The translations under genes were made by a program, and so were the position numbers. Below are positions 6,838 to 12,721 of a DNA stretch of 12,827 bases, one piece after another (position 1 is the first letter of the stretch; the number at the start of each line of letters is the position of its first letter). Where the stretch lies: the NCBI GenBank assembly GCA_041743835.1, contig JBGTLW010000390.1, positions 1-12,827 on the forward strand, read 5' to 3'. This stretch comes from JBGTLW01 sp041743835 (lineage in GTDB: Bacteria > Planctomycetota > Phycisphaerae > Phycisphaerales > Phycisphaeraceae). The notes under the pieces are model-generated. The model worked only from the letters and a program-made list of their open reading frames with translations, searched no databases and was not told the origin of the DNA.

Positions 6838-7506
6838 ATGAACCGCCGACTCAATGCATGTCCCACCGGTTTCACCCTCATCGAGCTTTTGGTGGTCATC
6901 AGCATCATCGCCCTGCTGATCGCCATCCTGCTGCCCGCCCTCACCGCCGCACGCGATGAGGCCAGACGGGTCACCTGCATCTCGCAGGTACACCAGATCA
7001 TGACCGCATCCCACAACTACGCGACCGACAGCCGCGGCTGGTTTCCACACCGCGGGACCGGTGCCGCCTGGGCGTGGGACCTGGTGGGCAACGATGCAGA
7101 CCTGCGCGAGACGTTCGTCAAGCCATACTTCAATGACCGACGCGATGTGATGTTCTGCCCCAGCAAGCTGATCCAGGTGCGCTCGACCAACTCGCCGCAG
7201 TACAACAGCCAGTACGCCGGGCCTTTCGTGACGTATCAGTACTTCAACTACCCGGTCGGCTGGCACTTCCCCCGGCCGGACCTGACGAAGGTGAGCACCG
7301 CCGACCCGCGCCTTAGCCTGTGGGGCTGCATGGCCGTCATCAAGAACAACGGGCAGAACCTCGGCCACGACCTGGTCGGCGAGAACCGCAACCCCGAGGG
7401 CCAAAGCGCCGGCCGCGTCGATGGCTCGGCCCGGTGGGTGGGCTTCGCACAGATGGAGTCGTACCACGGCAGCGGTGTCATGTCGCACTGGCCCAAGCGG
7501 CCGTGA
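6838..7506 (+). CDS. Prepilin-type N-terminal cleavage/methylation domain protein
   Basis: A 222-residue pseudopilin-like protein. The N-terminus has a short leader, then G11 | FTLIELLVVISIIALLIAIL: prepilin peptidase would cut after Gly11 and methylate Phe12; Glu16 is the +5 residue. The hydrophobic stretch is the membrane helix and assembly spine. The rest is a soluble domain with Cys in VMFCPS, QYAG, TYQYFNY, a DPRLSLWGCM segment and the end VDGSARWVGF, which recalls the C-terminal 'DG' phrase of planctomycete DUF1559-type pilin-like proteins. AGGAAG lies upstream of ATG 6838 at good spacing. It follows the PhyH gene by 64 bp and ends 12 bp from the convergent module D regulator. A close paralogue, broken by a stop codon, is at 12053-12721. 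Role in secretion or a pseudopilus is inferred from the N-terminus only. Confidence 0.9.
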   Translation: MNRRLNACPTGFTLIELLVVISIIALLIAILLPALTAARDEARRVTCISQVHQIMTASHNYATDSRGWFPHRGTGAAWAWDLVGNDADLRETFVKPYFNDRRDVMFCPSKLIQVRSTNSPQYNSQYAGPFVTYQYFNYPVGWHFPRPDLTKVSTADPRLSLWGCMAVIKNNGQNLGHDLVGENRNPEGQSAGRVDGSARWVGFAQMESYHGSGVMSHWPKRP

Positions 7507-7518
7507 ACTGAAGTGGAA

Positions 7519-8709
7519 TCAGAGCGGCCCAGGGCGTCGGCTCTCCAGGCGCACAGCGGCGCGGCACTGGCTTGGTGTCAGCCCGGTGAGCTTCTTGAAG
7601 AACGTGGTGAGGTACGAGGTGTGCGCGAAGCCGGCGGCCTCGGCGATCTGCTTGAAGGGCTGGTCCGTCTCTTCCAGTAGATAGCGGACCCGCTCCACCC
7701 GCCGCCGCCAGACCTCGTCGCGCACCGTCCGACCCATCGCAGCCTTGAAACGCATCTCCAGCATCCGGCGGGACAGCGGCACGCCGGCGAACACCTCCGA
7801 CACACCCACCTGACCGCCCGGCTTGCTGTGGATGATCTCCACCGCAAGCCGAACCATCGGGTCGGCCACCGCGAGGATGTCGGACGACCTCCTGGGCACC
7901 ACGCCACGCGGCGGGACCAGCACCGGGTCCGTCGGCGTCGGCTGGCCCGCGAGCATCTTGGCCAGCAGCTCGCAGGCCTCGTAGCCGATGCGATCGGTCG
8001 CCTGCCGGACACTGGACAGCGGCGGGTCGGTAAAATCGCAGATCATCAAGTCGTTGTCCACGCCCACGATCGCCAACTCCTCGGGGATGCGGCGGCCGAT
8101 ACGGCGGGCGGCCAAAGACACGCGGTGGGCTACCCAATCGGTCAGGCAGAACACACCACAGGGCACGGGCAGACCGGCCAGAAAATCGAGCCGGCGCTGG
8201 TCCTCCGTGTCGGCGGCGGTGTGGGTGTTCAGTGTGGGGATCGGCGTGTCGGGCCGGGCCGAGGCGAGGGGCCGGGCAAACCCCGCTTGGCGGATGGGTC
8301 CAAACGGCGCGCGGCTCAGTCCCACTTGAGCGAAATGCGAAAAACCCCGCTGAAGGAAGTGGTCGGCCGCGAGCGCGCCCACCGCTCGCTCGTCGGAATG
8401 AAGCGACGCGCAGCCCACGAACTGTCGGCATGACGCCACCGTCACCGCTGGCAACCCCCGGTCGGCGATCGCGGCTGCGAGCTGGGGGCTATCGAAATAC
8501 CCCACGATGCCATCGGCTTCGGCCAGGGTGCCCCACGCCTGGTCCGCGTGGTTGGCAAGCGACAGGTTCCACGCGGGGTGCTCACGGGCGTACTGCGCGA
8601 CGCCAGCCAGCACATCTCGCGAGTAGGCCAGGCGATACTCCATGAACACCATGATCCGCAGCATCTGAGGCGGCGGTGTTGCGGGTGGTGTTGCGTCCGA
8701 TAGTGTCAT
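7519..8709 (-). CDS. XylR-like AraC-family transcriptional regulator (module D)
   Basis: A 396-residue protein. A 15-residue Pro/Thr-rich extension precedes the sensor fold, which begins MLRIMVFMEYRLAYSRDVLA and ends with IPEELAIVGVDND, PPLSSVRQATDRIGYEACEL and VVPRRSSDILAVADP (to about residue 285). Residues about 300-396 hold the AraC double HTH (VPLSRRMLEMRFKAAMG; RRVERVRYLLEETDQPFKQI; GFAHTSYLTTFFKKLTGLTP). It lacks a LacI HTH. I kept the ATG at 8709 because a TACAAT -10 hexamer lies 8 nt upstream; an in-frame ATG at 8664 matches the family N-terminus better and remains possible. Neither start has a Shine-Dalgarno. It probably regulates the divergent PEP-CTERM gene at 8861; the ligand is unknown. 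Confidence 0.88.
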   Translation of the reverse strand: MTLSDATPPATPPPQMLRIMVFMEYRLAYSRDVLAGVAQYAREHPAWNLSLANHADQAWGTLAEADGIVGYFDSPQLAAAIADRGLPAVTVASCRQFVGCASLHSDERAVGALAADHFLQRGFSHFAQVGLSRAPFGPIRQAGFARPLASARPDTPIPTLNTHTAADTEDQRRLDFLAGLPVPCGVFCLTDWVAHRVSLAARRIGRRIPEELAIVGVDNDLMICDFTDPPLSSVRQATDRIGYEACELLAKMLAGQPTPTDPVLVPPRGVVPRRSSDILAVADPMVRLAVEIIHSKPGGQVGVSEVFAGVPLSRRMLEMRFKAAMGRTVRDEVWRRRVERVRYLLEETDQPFKQIAEAAGFAHTSYLTTFFKKLTGLTPSQCRAAVRLESRRPGPL

Positions 8710-8717
8710 TGCGCCAG

Positions 8718-8723
8718 ATTGTA
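8718..8723 (-). promoter_or_regulatory. -10 element of the module D regulator
   Basis: Minus-strand TACAAT (five of six to consensus), 8 nt before the ATG at 8709, which predicts a leader of zero to two bases. No good -35 is seen. It overlaps the palindrome at 8721-8733. Confidence 0.45.
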
Positions 8724-8733
8724 AGATATTTAC
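8721..8733. promoter_or_regulatory. Short palindrome in divergent region D, possible operator
   Basis: GTAA-GATAT-TTAC, an inverted repeat with 4-bp arms and 5-bp spacer, overlapping the regulator's -10. Its geometry resembles AATGA-TTATT-TCATT in region B. A site here could autoregulate the regulator gene. Short arms make chance occurrence quite possible. Confidence 0.25.
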
Positions 8734-8745
8734 GCCCGATTCGTC

Positions 8746-8773
8746 TTGCGGGGGGTCGGATCAGGGGTACACT
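8746..8773 (+). promoter_or_regulatory. Candidate promoter of module D PEP-CTERM gene
   Basis: TTGCGG (8746-8751), 16-bp spacer, TACACT (8768-8773), with GGGG directly before the -10. Transcription would begin about 80 nt before the ATG at 8861, leaving a 5' leader with a Shine-Dalgarno. Confidence 0.4.
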
Positions 8774-8860
8774 CGGTTGAGTGAGGATGGTGCTTCCCGC
8801 AAGCGACTCACGCGACCCGCTCACGTCGAGCATGGCATCCGTTTTAGAAGGAGCAATCTC

Positions 8861-9727
8861 ATGAAGATGCATCACGTGTTACCCGCGTTGGTTGTAGCTG
8901 TCGGGCTTGTGTTCGCCAGCGAGGCACCCGCCTCGATAATCGCCAGCGATTCGTTCTCGACCGCAGGTGGTGCAGGAACCTATAACAGCGGCAGTCTCTA
9001 TAACCAAAACCCGACGGTAGGCCTCAGTGGTTTTTCCGGCGCATGGGGCAATTCTAATACGCAAACTACCGGCGATATGGCCGCCCAAACCGGCGGACTG
9101 TCACACGTCCTGGTCACCGGCGGGACGCAGGCCGGCTCAGTCACCAGTGCCGGGGGCACCAGCACGCGAGGCGTATATCACCAATTGACCAGTGTGCCCA
9201 ACAGCAGCACATACTACTTCTCGTTCCTCATGTCCTCGGCTGGCTCCCGGGTCGCCTCACTAGGCCTGCGCCAGCAAGGGGCCCACGACACAGCGGCGAG
9301 CAACACATCACTCGGCGGTGTCTCGGTCGGGTTCAGCGGCAGCAATATCGTCGCGTGGGTCAATGGCACAGCCACGACATCCATCATTTCTAACTACACC
9401 ACTAATTCGACCTACTTCACCCTAGTCGAAATCCTCAACAACGGCGTGGGCAACAACGACACCGTCAACATCAAGATCTACGCCAGCGGGAACACCGACC
9501 TAAGCAACCCGAATGGCAGCATCTCGATTACCAATCAAGACGTCACCGGCAAACTCACCCACCTTGCCGCGATCAAAGGCACCGGCACAACCGGTGTCCA
9601 CGCCAGCCTCGACGAGTTCCGCTTCGGCACAAGCCTCGCTTCAGTCGTCATCCCCGAACCCGCCAGCCTCGCGCTAATGGGCCTCGGCGGGCTGCTGATG
9701 CTTGGCAGGTCACGCAAGCAGGATTGA
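8861..9727 (+). CDS. PEP-CTERM sorting domain protein (module D)
   Basis: A 288-residue secreted protein. ATG at 8861 follows AGAAGGAG (8846-8853) and starts the signal peptide (MKMHHVLPALVVAVGLVFAS, cleavage likely after APA at residue 24); this rules against an in-frame ATG at 8777. The body is Gly/Ser/Thr/Asn-rich and starts IIASDSFSTAGGAGTYNSG. It ends with HASLDEFRFGTSLASV, like the DEFRVGSTWADV of module A, so I read it as a LamG-like beta-sandwich without catalytic residues. The sorting tail is IPEPASLALMGLG, hydrophobic helix, GRSRKQD; the last residues differ from the RRA ending of its paralogues. It is followed by a strong terminator. The divergent XylR-like gene is the likely regulator. 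Confidence 0.9.
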   Translation: MKMHHVLPALVVAVGLVFASEAPASIIASDSFSTAGGAGTYNSGSLYNQNPTVGLSGFSGAWGNSNTQTTGDMAAQTGGLSHVLVTGGTQAGSVTSAGGTSTRGVYHQLTSVPNSSTYYFSFLMSSAGSRVASLGLRQQGAHDTAASNTSLGGVSVGFSGSNIVAWVNGTATTSIISNYTTNSTYFTLVEILNNGVGNNDTVNIKIYASGNTDLSNPNGSISITNQDVTGKLTHLAAIKGTGTTGVHASLDEFRFGTSLASVVIPEPASLALMGLGGLLMLGRSRKQD

Positions 9728-9793
9728 TGGCGGGCGGGCAACGGTGACACAAAGCCGCGCGACTCGCGGCATGTCATGACGACATATACAGAG

Positions 9794-9822
9794 GCCGAGG
9801 GATAGCAATCCCTCGGCTTTTT
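9794..9822 (+). terminator. Rho-independent terminator after module D PEP-CTERM gene
   Basis: Perfect 10-bp arms GCCGAGGGAT (9794-9803) and ATCCCTCGGC (9808-9817), loop AGCA, followed directly by TTTTTCTT. It is the best terminator in the window and a third copy of the hairpin found after modules A and E. Confidence 0.85.
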
Positions 9823-9865
9823 CTTGCGCTATCTCTTGCGGTTTTCGTTGTGTTTCCCCCCGAAG

Positions 9866-9886
9866 CCCACGGCCGTCGGCCGTGGG
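9866..9886 (-). terminator. Hairpin between convergent genes, possible terminator of the module E regulator
   Basis: Perfect 9-bp arms CCCACGGCC (9866-9874) and GGCCGTGGG (9878-9886) with a 3-base loop. It lies 21 bp past the stop of the minus-strand AraC gene. No T-tract on that strand, so its role is uncertain. Confidence 0.4.
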
Positions 9887-9907
9887 TCCCCGGTCCCCAC
9901 TACCCCC

Positions 9908-10828
9908 TCACACCGCAGCCACAAACCCGTCGCCGGGCGGGGCCTGGGTCTTTGTGAAGCGCGTGGGCGTGCAGCCGACCTGCTGGGTGAACCAGTGGCA
10001 AAACGCGCTCTGTGATGAGAAGCCCACCTGGTACGCCACTTCTTTGACGGGCATGTCGCCGCTCTGTAACAGGTGCCTGGCCTCGGAGATGCGGCGTTGG
10101 TGAAGGTGGGCTTTGGGGGTGTGGCCAAGATGGCGGGCAAACAGGCGGTTGAGTTGGCTGGTGCTCAGGCCAACCTTTGCCGCCACGCGGTCCACCTTCA
10201 CCGCGTGTCGCAGGGGCAGGTATTCCAGATGCTCCAGCGCGAGGAGCACCCGTTCGTCGGGCACCTCGTGCAGGGAGGGGTAGACCTGCCGCGCCGCCAA
10301 GGCGCGGATCGCCGCCTGTTGCCACTGCAGCAGCAGCCGTTTGCCCTCCAGAAACGTCTCGGCCTCGACACGGACCGACACGCGCGAACGCCACTGGGGC
10401 AGCGGGTCGTCCTGCAGGTGCGTGCGGGAGAAGTCCAGCAGCCGCTGCGCCTCTTCTCGCAGTGCGGGGAAGTTTACCGAGGGCAGAACCACCGGCAGGC
10501 CATGGTCGAACAGCGCCCGGCCATCGGGCCAATGGGCCTTCCAACACACCGACAGCAGCACCGCATCCTCGGAAAAGGTCTGCACCCGCTCGCCCACGGG
10601 CAAAAACACCCAGTCCCCCGCCTCAGCGACGATGGCCGGGCCGGTTTTCAAACGCACGCGGACCGTGCCCTGCTGGAGCAGCCAGGCGCTCAAGTCCGGG
10701 TTGCTCCGCTTGCCCTGGCCATCGGGTGGGACGGGGGCTTGGTACACCCAGTTGAGGGCGATCACCAGCGAAGACCAGTCCGCCAGCCGTAACACCCGGT
10801 GGGATTCGGATTTAGCCGCGTGCGCCAT
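9908..10828 (-). CDS. AraC-family transcriptional regulator with cupin-like sensor (module E)
   Basis: A 306-residue regulator of a type different from the other four. Residues about 40-110 (SAWLLQQGTVRVRLKTG, then AGDWVFLPVGERVQTFSEDA) look like the cupin-type AraC ligand-binding/dimerisation domain. Residues about 205-290 are the double HTH: VDRVAAKVGLSTSQLNRLFA, LGHTPKAHLHQRRISEARHL and VKEVAYQVGFSSQSAFCHWF, ending GCTPTRF. The periplasmic-binding-like sensor of modules A-D is absent. I chose ATG 10828 over in-frame ATG 10855 because GATAAT lies six bases before it; neither has a Shine-Dalgarno. It is divergent from the PEP-CTERM gene at 11022, so it fills the same position as the XylR-like proteins elsewhere. 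The ligand is unknown; family members often sense sugars or their derivatives. Confidence 0.87.
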   Translation of the reverse strand: MAHAAKSESHRVLRLADWSSLVIALNWVYQAPVPPDGQGKRSNPDLSAWLLQQGTVRVRLKTGPAIVAEAGDWVFLPVGERVQTFSEDAVLLSVCWKAHWPDGRALFDHGLPVVLPSVNFPALREEAQRLLDFSRTHLQDDPLPQWRSRVSVRVEAETFLEGKRLLLQWQQAAIRALAARQVYPSLHEVPDERVLLALEHLEYLPLRHAVKVDRVAAKVGLSTSQLNRLFARHLGHTPKAHLHQRRISEARHLLQSGDMPVKEVAYQVGFSSQSAFCHWFTQQVGCTPTRFTKTQAPPGDGFVAAV

Positions 10829-10862
10829 ACCAGGATTATCGTCATTGCAGACCACTTCGCAA
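10829..10862 (-). promoter_or_regulatory. Leaderless-type promoter of the module E regulator
   Basis: Minus strand: TTGCGA (10857-10862), 16-bp spacer, GATAAT (10835-10840), six bases CCTGGT, then ATG at 10828. The -10 matches consensus at five of six positions, and the distance to ATG equals that of the module B regulator. Confidence 0.5.
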
Positions 10863-10880
10863 GACCGATGCGCAGTTTGA

Positions 10881-10892
10881 GCAAGTATTTGC
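10881..10892. promoter_or_regulatory. Short inverted repeat in divergent region E, possible operator
   Basis: GCAA-GTAT-TTGC, nested with a wider pair GCGCA (10870-10874) and TGCGC (10890-10894). It sits between the regulator promoter and the candidate PEP-CTERM promoter. Function inferred from position and symmetry only. Confidence 0.25.
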
Positions 10893-10915
10893 GCTAATCT
10901 GACAAGGGTCTTTCG

Positions 10916-10944
10916 TTGTCCGGGGTAAGCACGGGGTACATACT
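10916..10944 (+). promoter_or_regulatory. Candidate promoter of module E PEP-CTERM gene
   Basis: TTGTCC (10916-10921), 17-bp spacer, CATACT (10939-10944), four of six matches in each. GGGGTACA (10933-10940) echoes the modules B and D promoters. Transcription would leave a leader of about 70 nt. Confidence 0.35.
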
Positions 10945-11021
10945 AGAGGCAGTAATTGTAAGGCTCGGCCCAGCGTGGGCCAGCGTTTTAGTGATTCACT
11001 CAAACTGCGGAGGATATACCC

Positions 11022-11885
11022 ATGCAGACACGACAACTTTGTAACGGCTTGGCGATGGTACTGGCGACAGCGGTGTCGGGTTCGGCCTCGGCCGCCCTGC
11101 TGCCTGCCCACGAGCAATTCCTGGCGGCCGACTATACCGCTGACGTCAGCGTCATTGGCCAGGACGGCGGAACCGGGTTTACGGGCAACTGGAGCCAGAC
11201 CGGCGGCCTGTCCGCTGATGTTGACTTCCAAGTCCGCTCGACCGGGCTGACCTACACCGACCTCCAAACCGCGGGCGGTGCGTTGGAGCACTTCCGTACC
11301 TCCGGCGGACCGGGCACCAAAGTGGCCAGCCATAGTTTCTCCTTCACACCACTCTCAATCAGTGGCTCGAACGTGATGTACTTGGGCTTCCTATTTGATG
11401 TGACCAGCGGCGCCGAGTTCACGCTGACCTACAACACCGTCTCCAATCGAAACACGCGATTTGTGGTGGGAGCGGGCGGCGCGGTGAGTGTGATCGGCGG
11501 TGGAAGCGATGGCAGCACCATGAACCTTGGAACCGCTGCGTCGGGAACCAACATGATCCTCCTGCGTGCCACGGACAAGACCTCCGGTACACCTAACAAC
11601 GCGTTCTATGACGATGTCGAGGTCTGGCTTAACCCGAACCTCTTGAACCTCGGCACAGCGGGTGCCACAGGCTCAGCCATCATCTCCAAGTTTAATGGCA
11701 ACAACATTGACACGCAGCCAAACGCACTGACTCTGACATCTTCCCTATCGACCGGACAATCTTTCAGGATCGACGAGTTCTTCGTGACCGACGACCTGAG
11801 CACGGTGGCCATCCCCGAACCCGCCAGCCTCGCGCTGATGGGCCTTGGTGGCCTGCTGATGCTCACCCGGTCACGCCGGGCGTGA
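11022..11885 (+). CDS. PEP-CTERM sorting domain protein (module E)
   Basis: A 287-residue secreted protein. ATG at 11022 follows GCGGAGGA (11007-11014). The signal peptide is residues 1-24 (AMVLATAVSGSASA, cleavage after ASA). The body resembles module A: FTGNWSQTGG and RSTGLTYTDLQTAGGAL match EAAWSGGTG and TTGLSYTDASNYAL there, and it ends SFRIDEFFVTDDLSTV in place of DEFRVGSTWADV. A LamG-like jelly-roll without a catalytic motif is the likely fold. The sorting tail is IPEPASLALMGLG, hydrophobic helix, TRSRRA. The divergent regulator is the cupin-AraC protein, not a XylR-like one. A hairpin and a broken pilin-like gene follow on the same strand. Confidence 0.9.
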   Translation: MQTRQLCNGLAMVLATAVSGSASAALLPAHEQFLAADYTADVSVIGQDGGTGFTGNWSQTGGLSADVDFQVRSTGLTYTDLQTAGGALEHFRTSGGPGTKVASHSFSFTPLSISGSNVMYLGFLFDVTSGAEFTLTYNTVSNRNTRFVVGAGGAVSVIGGGSDGSTMNLGTAASGTNMILLRATDKTSGTPNNAFYDDVEVWLNPNLLNLGTAGATGSAIISKFNGNNIDTQPNALTLTSSLSTGQSFRIDEFFVTDDLSTVAIPEPASLALMGLGGLLMLTRSRRA

Positions 11886-11938
11886 TGGCGTCCGGCCAAC
11901 CCTGACACACCCGCATGAACCGTTGCATGCAACGACGC

Positions 11939-11983
11939 GAACCAAAACTAAGGCATAGCGCATCAGAACCAAAGGATAGCGCA
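11939..11983. repeat. Tandem imperfect direct repeat before the module E terminator
   Basis: GAACCAAA...ATAGCGCA occurs at 11939-11962 and again at 11966-11983, differing by a 6-bp length change in the middle. The second copy runs into the terminator hairpin, and its TAGCGCACCAAAGC continuation is identical to the sequence before the module A terminator (from 1231). Confidence 0.55.
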
Positions 11984-11988
11984 CCAAA

Positions 11989-12012
11989 GCCGAGGGATTG
12001 CCATCCCTCGGC
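11989..12012 (+). terminator. Hairpin terminator after module E PEP-CTERM gene
   Basis: Perfect 9-bp arms GCCGAGGGA (11989-11997) and TCCCTCGGC (12004-12012) with loop TTGCCA, then C-rich sequence without a T-tract. Identical to the module A terminator for 24 bp on its left side (11977-12000). It lies just upstream of the broken pilin-like gene, so that gene may depend on read-through. Confidence 0.6.
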
Positions 12013-12052
12013 CTCCCCCTGCGCCACCCCACACACCCCCCGCACACACCCC

Positions 12053-12721
12053 GTGCGCTCCCCGCACGGTTTTACCCTCATCGAACTCCTCGTCGTCATC
12101 AGCATCATCGCCATACTCATCGCCCTGCTGCTCCCGGCCCTCATGGCCGCACGCGATTAGGCCCGGCGGGTCAAGTGCATGGGGCAGGTCCAGCAGCTCC
12201 TGATCGCGTCGCACACCTACGCCACGGATCACCTCGGCTGGTTCCCCTACCGCGGCACGGGCCCGGACTGGCCTTGGGACCTGACGACCGCGACAGCCGA
12301 CCTGCGCGAGACGTTCGTCGAGCCGTACTTCGGTGATCGGCGGGATGTGATGTTCTGCCCCAGCAGCCTGATCGAGGTGCGCTCCCCGTCCTCAGCCCAG
12401 TTTCGGCCGCAGTATGCCGGGCAATGGATCACCTACCAGTACTTCAACTTCCAAGGCAGTTGGCAGTTCCCCCAGCCGGACCTCACGCGGGTCAACACCG
12501 CCGACCCCCGGCTAAGCCTGTGGGGTTGCATGACCGTGATCAAGTACCGCGGCTCGATGGTGGGCCAGAACCTCGCGCACGACCTGGTCGGCGAGAACCG
12601 CGACCCCGAAGGCCTCAACGCCGGCAAGATCGACGGCTCAGCCCGCTGGGTAGGTTTCAACGACACCGAGATGTATCACCGGGCCCACGACGTCGAGGCA
12701 TACTGGCCAACCCGCCCATAA
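12053..12721 (+). pseudogene. Prepilin-type protein gene interrupted by an in-frame TAG
   Basis: A paralogue of the gene at 6838-7506, about two thirds identical by eye over the soluble domain (shared TADLRETFV-type segment, RRDVMFCPS, TYQYFN, ADPRLSLWGCM, HDLVGENR, DGSARWVGF). The prepilin motif GFTLIELLVVISIIAILIAL is intact, but codon 36 is TAG (12158-12160) where the paralogue has GAG in AARDEARRV. The frame then stays open for 186 codons to TAA 12719-12721. I propose GTG 12053 as start (leader VRSPHG before the cleavage site), since an in-frame ATG at 11915 would translate through the terminator; no Shine-Dalgarno is seen. Restart at ATG 12179 would give a 180-residue soluble piece lacking the helix. 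Recent pseudogene is most likely; a base-call error or stop read-through are alternatives. Confidence 0.8.

Noticed and set aside
6736..7488. Minus-strand 250-codon frame over the pilin-like gene
   Set aside because: The opposite strand encodes the prepilin motif and membrane helix; this frame has no recognisable feature.
10073..10792. Long plus-strand open frame opposite the AraC gene
   Set aside because: Low-complexity shadow of a gene with unmistakable AraC HTH motifs; no start signal.
1241..12012. Repeated hairpins as a CRISPR array or mobile-element ends
   Set aside because: The three copies are thousands of bases apart, each directly after a PEP-CTERM gene, with no spacers, transposase or target-site duplication.
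11915..12052. ATG 11915 as the start of the pilin-like gene at the right end
   Set aside because: It would add 46 residues encoded by tandem repeats and the PEP-CTERM terminator hairpin, unlike the 11-residue leader of the paralogue.
12158..12160. TAG as pyrrolysine or programmed read-through
   Set aside because: The paralogue has ordinary Glu here and no recoding element is visible; mutation or sequencing error is simpler.
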